Below, piece after piece: positions 11,007 to 22,200 of a stretch of 64,000 nucleotides of DNA. Position numbers and translations under genes: made by a program. Under the pieces are notes generated by a model. That model searched no databases and was not told the origin of the DNA. It was given only the letters and a program-made list of their open reading frames with translations. The DNA comes from Toxonevra muliebris. Its lineage: Eukaryota > Arthropoda > Insecta > Diptera > Pallopteridae. Numbering within the stretch: position 1 is the first letter of the stretch; every line of letters begins with the position of its first letter. The stretch is taken from contig OY829328.1 of NCBI GenBank assembly GCA_963691655.1, positions 14,214,704 through 14,278,703 on the forward strand, in the 5' to 3' direction.

Positions 11007-11700
11007 CTATGTTCCCACTGAGCCGGAAATGCGTGGTTTCGACCATTTCCGTGGATTCGGCTGAAACTGCGTTGAAATGCTCAGTTTCGGTTTATAAAAA
11101 TATGTGAAGCGAAACTATGGAAACGAGGTGGTTTCAACGAAACCACATTCGAAACTATGCAAAAATCTAATGCAACCCTGGATGTGTTCCCTTAAATGAA
11201 TATTGAAATGAATTTGCTCTGGCATTTATATTTTGCTTTGCTTACAACTTGATTAATATGGAAAAACGAAAATATTAAAAAAATAATTTGTGTAGTGCGC
11301 GGGAAAAGGAGCTCATAGCCCAAGTATGGGCAGAAAAGATGGAGGAGCTGCGTAGGGCAAAAAGAAAACGGCCATACATAAGAATAAATGGCGGAGGAGC
11401 TGCGGCAGCAAGGCTGCATAGTGACTGCGGTTGAAGTGAAAAAATAACAATTGACGCTTTCTCCTATACACTTTTATTTCGTTGTTAAATATTTCTTTTA
11501 TCATTTTGATTCTCTTCGTATTCAAATTTATTCAATATTAGGAATAATTATATAAGTTGCCGGCATTTTACAATAAGAAATAAACAATGAACTGCCAAAC
11601 GAAACCATAATCGAAACCAGCTGAACCAATGTGAACGATTACAGTTTCGTTCGAAACCATTTGCCGAAACTACGCAATTTCGGCTCAATGGGATTGCATC
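11007..11700. mobile_element. MITE-like element with GTTTCG subterminal repeats
   Basis: The ends are inverted. The left has TTCCCACTGAGCCGGAAATG followed by CGTGGTTTCG; the right (reverse complement) has ATCCCATTGAGCCGAAATTG followed by CGTAGTTTCG. More than a dozen GTTTC/GAAAC motifs crowd the outer 150 bp of each side. Such subterminal repeats bind transposase in hAT elements. The length is about 690 bp. I could not define a target duplication. The interior keeps a 45-codon coding-like stretch, listed separately. The family is not one I can name. Confidence 0.75.
11297..11434 (+). pseudogene. Coding-like remnant inside the 11007-11700 element
   Basis: An open stretch of 45 codons ending in TGA. 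It starts with AREKELIAQVWAEKMEELRR, continues with AKRKRPYIRI and ends with a Gly/Ala-rich tail. Basic and acidic residues alternate as in a charged helix, and local GC content is well above the flanks. There is no upstream ATG (a TAA lies a few codons before it); the only methionine is internal. It is probably a leftover exon of the parental transposase or an accessory protein, but I cannot assign a domain. Confidence 0.35.
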
Positions 11701-12740
11701 AATTAGCCATTACAATCGTCAAAACTTCATAATCTGATTTGTTGTGCTGTACTGCGTAATTAAAGGAATACAGCAATTAAATAAAAAAAAGCGATAAGAG
11801 TTTTTCAATCAACCTAAATTAAATAATGATATTCAAAGAAAACCGTTAAAAAATAATTTCAATAAAATATGTACATATGCATATACAATTAATACTCATG
11901 CTTGAACAGTTTCAGATGCATATTCATTTACGGTTACATTTACAACAAAAACAATTACAATAAATCAATTATTTTGTCACGGACACATTTGATATTTTTT
12001 TGTTTTTGTTTTTGTTCTATAAAATTTAGCATTTTAATATGAAAATAAAATGAGGAAATTTCTTTATCGTATTCATAGTGCACATACTAGATACACCCAC
12101 ACTCTTGTAGGTATCCATTATTAAAACTCATTGTAGATATGTGCATATGTATGTAGGTATGCAAGACTGTGGGTATAATTTAAAAAATATTTTATTTTAT
12201 TCTATTTGTGCAGGTAGACATGTACGACAATTTTCTACAGCACTTAGTAGTAAATTTTTATAAATGAATTGTATGTATGGATGTATGTATATCTGTAATT
12301 TTACTGCATTTTGTGATAGTGTCTTCCTCTTCTTCTTCTTTCTAAAATAACATTAAATTGTAATTACGAATGTTATTTCATGTCGCAGATACTTGCTGGT
12401 TGTTGTTGTTTTTGTTATACTGCATTCTACTACACTAGATATCAAACTCACTGTAAATACAATATACCACATTGACATATGTATGTAATCATCGTTGCTA
12501 ATAAAGTAATTTTCTTTAATGAGTTTTTATATTAATGAAAATTTTTTTATATTTTATAGGTAATAGATACATATTTACTCGTGTTATTTAATATCATTAT
12601 TACTTTATTTAATTTATGCAGTATTGACAGCATTATGTCAATCAAAGTGTAATAAATCAGTAATTTATATTATGTATATTTTTCATAAATTAAAATTGAT
12701 TAAGATTGATTTGGAGATAACAGCTCGTGAAGTAGCAAAT
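11701..12740. other. Intronic sequence without a gene
   Basis: AT-rich, with ATGTATG/TATG stretches near 12140-12290 and short GTTGTTG runs. No gene or element end was recognised. Confidence 0.5.
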
Positions 12741-13440
12741 TTTTTCACATGAAATTATTTGACATAACTCATACTTTAACTGTAATTTTTCCATGCCCCA
12801 TGTTAATAGAAAGCAATGAATTCGCTGACCAATCTACAAAACACGATATCCTAGCCCCCTTACTTACCACCCAGAACTACAACTATAAAGACATGATCCA
12901 TACATCGTTAAAACATAATTTAAGCCCACCTCGGTCTGGTACAAAAAGGTTAATGGCAGTAAACTATCGGCAAAAGACTTTCTAACTATCACCAATCCGA
13001 AGTTAACAAAGAGGGAGAAAACAAAGTTTGGTTGAGTGGTTGCGTCTTTTGATATCACCATCTCGATTATGATGTGTAACAGAAAGAGAATGGAAAAAAT
13101 ACTTAATTGTTGCTCCAGGAAAGCAGGGTTTAAAAACCATTTAGACGCCTAAATGGTTTGTATAAGCAACAATCAACAAAACTCCCTGCCCCTTTCGTAA
13201 CACTATCGCCCCATCAATTGCCCCCTCCTTGTCTCTAACTGTCCCAATTTCCACAATATAAGGATCGAAATATTCAATAACTGCGACCCACAATCATTGA
13301 TATGCATCGCAAATTTCAATAAAAATATTAGATCTAAACAACCGCAACAAAATGAGTAATAAAATCACTGAATATCTATGTAACCAATAAACACTAATCC
13401 CAAGCCTTGCGGCCTGTTATAATTTTAAATTATATAAATT
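12740..13440 (+). pseudogene. I-like LINE ORF2 C-terminal fragment
   Basis: About 12810-12985 encodes NEFADQSTKHDILAPLLTT then NYNYKDMI. This fits the end of the RNase H domain in I-clade LINEs (GNE.ADQ.AK, followed by Y.DYK). Further on, in other frames, CPNFHNIR-like residues (about 13240-13275) resemble the terminal CPKY.N.R motif. The copy ends in an AT-rich 3' region with CCTTGCGGCC near 13400, followed by TAA-rich sequence, as in I-element tails. Several frameshifts and stops; no RT core. The hairpin at 13107-13172 lies inside it. Confidence 0.6.
13107..13172. repeat. Two-step hairpin
   Basis: Inner arms AAACCATTTAG and CTAAATGGTTT (13134-13159) enclose four bases. Outer arms ATTGTTGC and GCAACAAT (13107-13114, 13165-13172) pair again. 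This lies in the decayed LINE tail and may be fortuitous or structural. Confidence 0.6.
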
Positions 13441-14228
13441 TAATCAATAAAAAATAACTATAACTCGATAGCCAAAGGAAAAAAGTTATATAACTCTAAC
13501 AGAAAGAGACAATACAAGTTTTTTCAATTATTTGTATTTTAATCTTAACTGAGAACTGTAACTAATCTGAGAACTCACAGTAATTTTTTCACATATAAGA
13601 ATTTATTTGTAGATCACTTCATAATTAATTGAATATTTATTAGAATAGTTATAGTATTTTTACAAACATAAACTGATGAAGCTATTAATTCTTTGACGCC
13701 CGAATTATAATGGGGCTTGAGAGAAACCTTTTGTTGTGAAATTATGGTTACTTACGTTTTCCACAATCATGATACCAAATTTCTTGCTTCTACATTGGTT
13801 TGTTTGTCCTTTATTAAAGACTTTATTAAAGGTTAAAAAAACATAGCTATGAAGCTGTAGACAACCACTGGATAACTCTTTTTCTCCACTTTTTTGATTT
13901 TCATATTCTCTTATCTTTTGTAAACATATCTGATAAAAAAATTTCCGGTTAATAATAATTAAATGCATTATTTTTGAAAAAACAGTACAAAAGATTTTAC
14001 TAAAAATTTTCGCACTTAGGTTTTTTGCTGGACTTCAAAGACAAAACATTAAAAAATATTACTTAAACGGGAAATTTCAAATATTCGGCAATTAGCAAAC
14101 GTGAAGAATACCTAACAGAACCGAATACAAATAGCGTTAAAAGTTTTATATGGAGTAAGATGTCAAAGAGAACCGCATTGCGGTACTTGTCTTATACAAG
14201 TGCGGGAAAAGTGCTGGTCAAATATTCA
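13441..14228. other. Intronic sequence without a gene
   Basis: AT-rich; I see no coding signal and no element ends. Confidence 0.5.
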
Positions 14229-14525
14229 CATAAGCATCGGTGTTCTACGAACACAAAACATTTTCTCCCATACTCGGTCGAGGTGGTTACATCCAGCTAA
14301 TTGCAGAGTTGCTTTTTGCCAAAATATACTCGTTTGTTTAATACTATTTTGTATGTAATGATACTGTTTTGTAAAATAACTCATTGCCACCCTGAATACT
14401 CGGGGGGCTCGGTGTACAATACACCGAGGATATCGTGTTCGGTGTGAGAGTGAGTACAGACTCTCTCTTTGTGTTCGTTGCAACAACAATTTCATGGTGT
14501 TCGCCGAGCATACTCACAATATAAC
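14229..14525 (+). mobile_element. TATATTG/TGCTCGG-ended MITE, copy 1
   Basis: About 297 bp. Subterminal inverted motifs: CATCGGTGTTCTACGAACAC near the left and GTGTTCGCCGAGCATACTC near the right. The right border is AATATAA. The interior carries GGTGTACAATACACC, an imperfect palindrome, and AACTCATTGCCACCCTGAAT. A second copy lies inverted at 34795-35057 and a partial third at 35161-35272. Copy 1 has about 27 extra bases near 14295-14320. Non-coding. Confidence 0.75.
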
Positions 14526-14539
14526 AGCCTTACTGAAAA

Positions 14540-15480
14540 AATTTGGAATATCAAAAATGATTGTTTATTGTGCTATTGATAATTTCTCTGAATCGTTCGA
14601 AGTAGAAGACAGGTCAAGAAGTAGTCGTCCGCGTGTTGCCCGGACAAGTGCAGTCGTAAATGCTGTATGAGAACGAATTCGCAAAAACACTCTTTGGAAA
14701 CAGAAAATAATGTCCAGAGAGCCGGATATTTCCTCCAGAACCATACTGAGACTTCTACGAGATTATCTGAATATGCAAGCTTTTCGGTCAACTGGACATT
14801 TGTTAACATCACGGTTGAAAAAAATTTAGCTTGAAAGATCCAAACGACTCTTGCAGTGGCACGCGGACAATGGTCATAAAAATATTCTTTTCACAAACGG
14901 AAAAATCTTTAATGTGGAGGAAGTTTTCTACAAACAAAATGATAAAATCTATGCTAGAACATCAAAAGAAGCAAAAAGTGTTGTTCCAAGGGTTCAGGGG
15001 GGTCATCACTCTGCATCAGTAATGATTTGGCGGGGAGTCTCTCACAAAGGTGTCATATCTCTTCATTTTAACGAAAAAGGGATTAAAACTGGAGCTAAAG
15101 TGTACTTGCAAGATGTTTCAGAGGGTGTAGAAAAGGGTTTAACAAATACTTTATGCAAAGAAGAATGATGGGTATTCTAGCAGCATACTGATCCTGGGCA
15201 CAAGGCTAAAACAACACAAGAGTGGCTAAGGTGCAATATCCCAGCATTTATTGCAGCTGAAGATGGCTTTCGGGAAACCCATATCTGAGTACATTGGATT
15301 ATTGTTTGTAGTTAAAATTTGAGGGCATGGCCTGCCAAACACCTCATCGAAATTTAGAAAGCCTCAACAAAGCATTGACGCAACCAGCGTCAACGATATC
15401 GATAGAAACCATTCGTGTCGCTACCGTTTAAAGGCCTGTACAAAAGTAAAAGGCAATCGTTTAAAATGAACTTTTTATGT
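14540..15480 (+). pseudogene. Tc1/mariner superfamily transposase, degenerate
   Basis: Blocks in order: RSRSSRPRVARTSAVV (HTH linker), ERIRKNTLWKQKIMS, RTILRLLRDYLNM, HLLTSRLKK, then an open run at 14851-15168 with IFNVEEVFYKQNDKIYART, then VVPRVQGGHHSASVMIW and GVISLHFNEKGIKT. The residues expected to be FTDEK at the first catalytic position read FTNGK, and the second (QQD) is disrupted by a stop and reads HTDPGHKAKTTQEWL. Stops and frameshifts elsewhere confirm it is dead. It immediately follows MITE copy 1; I could not define its own inverted repeats. Length and order fit a full transposase of about 340 residues before decay. Confidence 0.85.
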
Positions 15481-15961
15481 CGTATTTACAATTCCACGAG
15501 TTCATAAATAGTGGTTAGAACTATAAAAATTATATTTTTCTGTAATTTGTAAAATATTATCAATTAAATAAAAAAAAAATCAAAACTCTAAGACCAACCG
15601 TTTAAAAATTATTGAATTTTGCATATGTTAAGATTTTTTCGATCTCACTCCTTATATTATAAACAAATTAAAAATTGTTTAGGTACAAAAAATTTCCACA
15701 TTTAACTTTGACAGCGTTTTAAACTTGTAACAAAACTTATGGCAGGACTAAGTAATTCGGACAACCTAGAAATAATGCACCATAGTCTTAAACAAAAAAA
15801 AGATTAGTTCTGAAATAACAAAAAAGTTTTGGAAATTTAAATACCTATATTTTTAAAAAATTTCTTATTATAAAATTATTAAAACCATTTTTGAGAGGGA
15901 GTGAAAGCCCTCACAGTACCCCCTTTGAAACCGTCTCTTTCTTTATTAATTTTTTTTAAGT
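15481..15961. other. Intronic sequence without a gene
   Basis: AT-rich; nothing recognised beyond the transposase remnant on the left and the palindromic element on the right. Confidence 0.45.
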
Positions 15962-16152
15962 TGCCAAGTGGATTTGTCCTTGAATGATGTTAATTAAAAT
16001 TTGGAAATGGATTCGAAGAATAACAGAATGATCAGATATAGTTTGTTTTGCTGATGGAAGCGGTGGAAATGTAAAGTAAACTACATGGGATCATAATTTC
16101 TTTGAGTCCATTCCCAAATTTTAACACCATTCAAGGACAAATTCTCATGGCA
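15962..16152. mobile_element. Palindromic MITE (191 bp)
   Basis: The left arm contains GATTTGTCCTTGAATGATGT then TTGGAAATGGATTCGAAGAA. The right arm, reverse-complemented, contains AATTTGTCCTTGAATGGTGT then TTGGGAATGGACTCAAAGAA. Borders are TGCCA on the left and TGGCA on the right. Almost the whole element can fold back on itself. No TA or longer target duplication is clear. Confidence 0.7.
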
Positions 16153-16784
16153 GAAAAAAAAGAAAGAACAATTGAAAGCATCATAAAGAAATAGAAAACG
16201 TGACTAAGGCAGTAGCGCATTTAAAGTGAGCTGCGGTTCTCCTCAAAAATAGTTAATAGTTTTATAAAGAAAACTGTATTAAAATTTCTAATAAATTTTC
16301 TCAATGGAAACGTTTTGTTCTGATTTTTAGTGATTTTGGTCTGTGGTGAGATTTAAATTTATACTGCTTTTTGTTTCATTCCTAAGTCAAAGTCTCGGTT
16401 ACAGTTTGGGTCTGAAGTGTTGCCTAAATTTTGTTCTTATTTTTTATCTGAATTTTTTCCGATTTTTGTTTAATTTTTAATCTGAAATTTTGTTCAGAAA
16501 TTCTTTTGAACTGATTGTCGACTAGTTTTTCTGCTCTGAACCTTCACAAAAGCATTTTAAGTGTTTTGTGCTCTTTTTTTCACTATATATTTTACAAACT
16601 TTTGCTATTGCTCCAGACAATTTAAACTACTTCGGGTACACACCGGTATACGCGGTTAATATATCAATAATGTCAGCTGCTTTAGAAAGAAGATCAATTC
16701 TAAAACGCTTGATTACATATTTAAATCGACCATGAAATGAATATCTTCAATGTTTAATGGTCTCCTTCAATTTAGTAAAAGCAG
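16153..16784. other. Intronic sequence without a gene
   Basis: T-rich stretches with repeated TCTGAATTTT/TTTTTAATCTG motifs at 16310-16510. No gene recognised. Confidence 0.45.
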
Positions 16785-16819
16785 TTTTCCCCCCAACCCA
16801 AATCCTACATACGCCACTG
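16785..16819. mobile_element. Orphan hAT-like right end
   Basis: A C-run followed by AATCCTACATACGCCACTG. Its complement, CAGTGGCGTATGTAGG, looks like the start of many hAT-type elements. I could not find the opposite end upstream, so this is probably a relic. Confidence 0.4.
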
Positions 16820-18470
16820 GTCTGCAGAAATGCAATATAGCAAAAAGAATCGAAAGTGAGTCATCAAAATATTCCGAATTCTTGGTTTGAAAAAAATTCA
16901 AGGGCATTGAAAAAAAACGGTCCTTGCAATAAACAGACAATTACATACAAACAGAAACGTAAAATAACAACAAGGAACTAAACTGTAAGATGAAAATACA
17001 AACAAAAAAAAAGAGTAATATTTAACAACAACAAGAAAATGTGTGTACTAAACTGCTATATTCAACACACATTTGCGCACGCTCCCTGTGGAGATAATTT
17101 TCATCAGCTCGACGCCGCTCAAGAGATGGGCTCATGAAAAACAAAAACAAATGGCAAGCAGCGCGGAAAATATTACGGTAAAAATAAGCAAAGCAAAAAC
17201 AACAAAAACGAAAAGAAATTCATATGAAAAAAAAAATAAAAACAAAAAACTGCATCTGCTTTTGAGACGACGCCAAATGCTTAATTTTATATACACATAA
17301 TAAATACATACTATATGCTTGAATGTACATAAGTATCTTATAAATGCACATACACACATAACGCTCATAAAATAAATGAAGATTCAAACACACACAAGCA
17401 AACATAAAAATAAAAAAAATGAAACGTGAATATATGCGATTTCATTCGCTCGCCAAAGCGTTGCAGAAAACAACCAACAGCAGCAGCAACAGCAACAACA
17501 ACGATAAAAATAATGGCGCACAGCCATTCCGCATACACACACAGATACAGCATACATACATACATATATATATATTTATGTAGCAAAAGCGTGAGTGAGC
17601 ATTTGTATCTCTGTAGAGCACAGCAAAGAGAAGATACAAAAAGACAACGCGGCAACGCAAGTCGCAGCGACGGCAGCAGCCACAACAGACTAAAAGAAGA
17701 AAACAAACCGGTAATTTCAACCCTTGCTTGGCGCATTTGATTCGTTTAGCTGTGGCAAAACAAAAAAAAACAAAAGCAACAAAAAAATTTCAACGAGTCT
17801 CTCTTGTTATTGTTTTGATGGTTTTCACAACCGCGATATAATTTTAATCCAAAAAAAGCATGTACTCGTATATGTATCCATTTGTATGCATCTCATGAAT
17901 TCGATTCACACATTCGATTGACCGCCTGCTAGCATGCACACTCACGAACACACACACACACACTCATTTACAACAATAACAAAATTTAAATTGCATTTTA
18001 AGCACACATTAACCGCCATCGAACGCTTTCGCAAATAAACAACAACTCATTTCGCAGATGCAAAAGTATCTACACCACGGAGCGTGTAGTTTTATATATG
18101 TGTAAGTTGAGTATATCTATATCTACTCGCTCTCAAGTGCATATGCTCCATAGCAGAAATGTATCGGTCATAAAAATATCCTCAGCGAATGCATAAATAT
18201 TGCAATGAAATAATCTTTTTGTTCGCTTTTAATGTTTAATTTCTATTTAACGATTTATCGTAACAAATTTGCTTTTATTTTCCCATCGATTTATACAAAA
18301 TTTATCTACACATGTATGTATATATGTATGTATGTATGTATGTATGTGCATGAGTATAATACGAAAATTATAGGACAAAGTTATGATATTTTCTTGTTTT
18401 TACAAAATCCATTTCTAGCAGGTACCTATGTTGTCATTTGTTATAAAGAAATATTCTTATAATGCAGCTT
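16820..18470. other. Transposon-poor intronic block with simple repeats
   Basis: Contains CAG/CAA triplet runs (17475-17505), CA runs (17948-17963) and TATG runs (18315-18347). Less AT-rich patches lie at 17080-17130, 17430-17530 and 17630-17700. No recognisable transposon. The texture resembles unique regulatory DNA in fly introns. Open frames here reflect the simple repeats. Confidence 0.45.
18315..18347. repeat. TATG microsatellite
   Basis: Imperfect at the left, then six or more GTAT/TATG units, ending at GTGCATG. Confidence 0.85.
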
Positions 18471-18739
18471 TCGATAAGCTATGGCCTAGATGACATTGGA
18501 AAGATTTAGTAATTTGAGCATGTGGAAGCAGCCAGAATTTGGTTACTACAGCACAAAAATGAGTTTATCGTTGAGTATTAATGCAAAAAGTTATTACATT
18601 TGAGCTCGCAATAACAAAATCATTCAATGACTTCAAATAAACTGGATTAAACCTGATCTTCAACTAAACCTATCGCAATATGTAAAATAACTTCTATATT
18701 TGAAAAGTTTTGAAGAAGAACCCGAATAGAATCATTAAT

Positions 18740-19990
18740 ACTTTATATTCCAACGGCAATGCTTGGTCCAACACTATGTAACGCAATGTACGACGACATC
18801 CTGAAACTAGAGCTTACCAAAAACACGACTCTTGTCGGCTACGCTAATAACATTGCAAGGGCAGCAGTCTGCAAACACATAGACTATGGAGTTAGCTACT
18901 CAGAAAACTGAGGGCGTGCTATTAAGCACCAGGCATATACGCGAAGAACTAGTTCTCACAGTCAGAAATCACCATGTCACCTCGCAACCACACATTAAGT
19001 ACCTAGGAATGCTTATCAACTTTAGAATGACTTTCAAGGAGCACCTGCTAGCCGTTAGTTATAAAGCAGGCAGAATAACTGAATGCGTGTTACTGCATTG
19101 TGCGGAGTATCGGAGGTCTGCCGTCAAGAGTAACCCGTATATGCAGCACCCATATGGGCGGACGCGAAGAAAATACATCTAAAATGCATTCGCTCGACGT
19201 ATAGACTTAGTGCGAGCCGTATGGTATCAGCGTTATTGCAACCGAGGTCCCATTTGACTTATTGGCAAACGAAATATAGCCGGCGAAAGAACATCGAACT
19301 CACAAAAAATTAAGAAAGGTAACGCACTTCTGCAAAGTAGCAAACAAAGAAGGTGGGAGCAGTCTTAAAAGGGTCACTGTACTTTTGATCTAATCCCGGA
19401 CGTAGAAAAGTGGCCCCAGCACAAACACGGAGAAATGGACTTTTGCATTACGCAGTTGCTCATTTAGTACCTACAGTGCTTCATACATGAAGAAGACCCA
19501 TTTGTCCGACCGGCCTAGAAGAACTTGAAAACTCATTGCACATCCTCTTTCACTGTCAAGAGTGACAGAGAGAACCTGGAGAAACAATTTGTTTGAACCC
19601 CCAACGGTGGCGAAACTAACGTCACAGATGTGCGATACCGCAGAGAAGTGAAGAATAGCAGACATGGTAGCTGCTAATACAATGATTAAGGGATGTAGAG
19701 CGTAACAATCGCATAACACGCAACACCGACAATGCAGAAGACGACGGTAGAACACAATTGTAAGCGAAGTTACAACTTAATGCTGATCCAGTCCCGTGAA
19801 GTATTATCTAGAGGTAGTCCCGCGGAGAAAGTGGAAGAGAAGTAAGTGGTTTTATTCGGTAGAAATGTAATATAAAGGTAGAACTGGAGTTCTGTGCAAG
19901 ATTTCCACCAGCCAAAATAAGAAAAAAAATAGTATATACGCTTAGTTCGCTGCATATCTATTCCTGCGAAAAAGCCAAACCGGGGCTCAA
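18740..19990 (+). pseudogene. R1-like LINE fragment (RT end to 3' region)
   Basis: About 18750-18880 encodes AMLGPTLCNAMYDDILKLEL then LVGYANNIA, where the catalytic box reads YANN instead of YADD. The following open stretch (18886-19182) contains QKTEGVLLSTR and IKYLGMLINFRMTFKEHL, typical of the RT thumb region in R1-type LINEs. Past 19183 the reading breaks up. Sequence near 19790-19825 (CCCGTGAAGTATT, then GTAGTCCCGCGGAG) resembles R1-like 3' flanks. Dead copy. Confidence 0.75.
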
Positions 19991-20007
19991 AAAATAAATT
20001 CAATATA

Positions 20008-20243
20008 TCGATGGTCATACGTTGACCGCTCGGGTTACCGTAAGTAGTTTTTCACCACTTTGGAAAGAGACGACAAAAAAGCAATAAATGTACATAGGAA
20101 ATATGTAAAATTGGTTTTTAAATAAGAAAAAAATGTTCTTGGACTTATTTTTCTATATGGTTTATAGAAATTTTCTACATTATTGTCTTGTCTTCTAAAA
20201 GTAGTGAAAAACTACTTACGAGGGGTCAACGTATGACCATCGA
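20008..20243. mobile_element. Palindromic TA-flanked MITE (236 bp)
   Basis: Perfect 20-base ends TCGATGGTCATACGTTGACC, inverted. They are followed on both sides by CTCG and GTAAGTAGTTTTTCAC-ACTTT, so each arm is at least 60 bp with a small insertion on the left. Flanked by TA on both sides (20006-20007 and 20244-20245). The near-complete palindrome and TA target suggest a Tc1/mariner-mobilised MITE. Confidence 0.85.
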
Positions 20244-20249
20244 TATCTG

Positions 20250-22200
20250 ATTTATATGTTACGAGGAGTTAAAGTTTGCCATTATTTGTCTATTTCTGTA
20301 AAATAAAATCTAAAATATCTTAATTTTGTGTCTGAAATAGTTTAAGTGTTTAGCGAGTTATAGCAACTAAACTGAATATCTTTCCGGAAGAGTTTGGCGA
20401 CCATCACCGGATATGATTTAATCGCTGAAGCTTTGCTGTCGGAGTTGTTGCCACTTCACTGGTAGTGACATCTGAAGTGCACATGTATTTTTGTATGAGT
20501 AAGATCCTGGTGGCAACTATTGTTCATGTCAACAAGAGGCAGGTGAACTAAGAAATACTTTCAAAGGAATATGAGAATCGTTTTATATTCATTTTATTAA
20601 GTGCACTTCCATAAACTTTTATTAAAAAATATTGAATAGTTTTGAAGATGTGCGTTGCCGTGGAGCCCGAAAAAAATGTCCCCCTCATGGTTGCGTCGAT
20701 TTTTCAAGAACGAATGTTCTGAAAAAAAAAAATTTAATTTTTTAATTATCTTTTTTTTTTTTTTTAGAAAAAATGGCGACTGATTGAAAATTTTTTCAAC
20801 CCTGTTTTTGTTTCAAAAGAGTTTAAAAAATAGTAAAAATCAAAAATTATTGAAAATCGGTTAATATTTAGTCGAGTTGTTGACGCGACCAGTTCGACAA
20901 AAGTCGTTTCACAAAAAAACGCGTTTAAAGTTTTCAGTCCATCTACTTCGGTCGGTCTACTTACTATCACTAAAATGGCTGTAACTCAGGCAATTTTTGG
21001 AATTTTGACTTGAACACATTTTGTACACATATTTTTGAATATATAAACTTTAATTTAAGATAAAAAATATTTTTTTTTTTTTTTTAATTTTTTTACAGTG
21101 GGTTGTGTTAGTTACAGATACTTAATCAGTTCAAAATAATGCTCCAACTTTAACAGGAAATTTTGACATGATTTGGTACTACTATGCAAAGTAGACTGTA
21201 TATAATTACAAATTTATATTGTGCAACAAAAAGGGGTTTGAAAAGAAAAACGGATAATTTGTTGTATACAAAAATAACAATATAGTATAGTTGTCTGTTG
21301 GTTTTTACTACTTTTACTATTTTCAGGCCTAATAAAAATAACTGGTTTCACTACATGTTATAAATGTATTCTCTTTTAGTTTAAGACATTACTTCTGAAA
21401 ATTCTGTAAAAGTTAGAAATAAAAAAATTCACATTTAGCGATTTTATCAGCAAATTAAAGATGGCCAAATTTTTGGCGATTTCTTTATTCTTTCCTTAAA
21501 ATAGAAAAAATACCCTTTATTCTTTCTAGCTTGTTTAGTTGTCGAGTAATTAAATTTTTCCTATAGGGTCCGCACTCAAAAATTCAAATAAACAAAAATG
21601 CGCGCGCATCCACAGTACATCCAAAGCACTAAGTTTGCAATTTCTTAAATACTGAATATCTCGAAAATTATAACATATACAAAAAAATTACTTAAGACCT
21701 TTTTTTTTAGGAGATCACTCAAGTTTTTTTTTTTGTGGTAAGTAATTTTTTGATATATCCAACGGTTAACCAGTTATTAGTAAAAAAAAAGGGCTTTTTT
21801 CACCAAAGGGGAGATTTTTTGGGGGGTCGCTGATTTTTGTGGTTTTTGAATCTATCATATCCCCACTAACAATTACTGAAGAAAAATCTCAGTTCAGAAT
21901 TTTTATGATGTAAATCTTTATAATGACTGGACTATAATAATATTTTAATTGTTTTTTAAACAAATTGAAGTAATTTATTCAAAAATATTTTTTATTATTT
22001 ATTGATTATCTACAACTCCACTAAACTTCTCCTATTTTTTCTACTATCATTTTATGTGTTGATTAATTTCCAATAATTTAGTCAGTCATTTAGCCATTTG
22101 CAGGAAATTTAGGAGAGACTAAATTTTAGTTGATATGTACGCATTAGTTAGTTTAAATAAATTAAAACAGGTGCAGACGTTTTGGAATGAGGTGATTAAA
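20250..22200. other. Repeat-like AT-rich block
   Basis: Many A/T homopolymers alternate with sequences such as GTTGACGCGACCAGTTCGAC (about 20880) that look repeat-derived. At 21836-21910 a stretch is shared with 51640-51710. I could not define element borders or coding content. Confidence 0.4.
21836..21910. repeat. Dispersed repeat shared with 51640-51710
   Basis: CCCCACTAACAATTACTGAA, followed by AAAAATCTCAG, occurs here and again inside the foldback element at 51433-51906, in the same orientation and with similar flanks. This indicates a diverged relative of that element. Confidence 0.65.

Noticed and set aside
17365..17736. Overlapping 90-120 codon open frames on both strands
   Set aside because: They translate CAG/CAA and CA/TA runs in different frames; no family resemblance and no splice or start support.
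20640..21480. Possible full transposon
   Set aside because: The texture looks repeat-derived, but I could not find paired ends, target duplication or coding remains.
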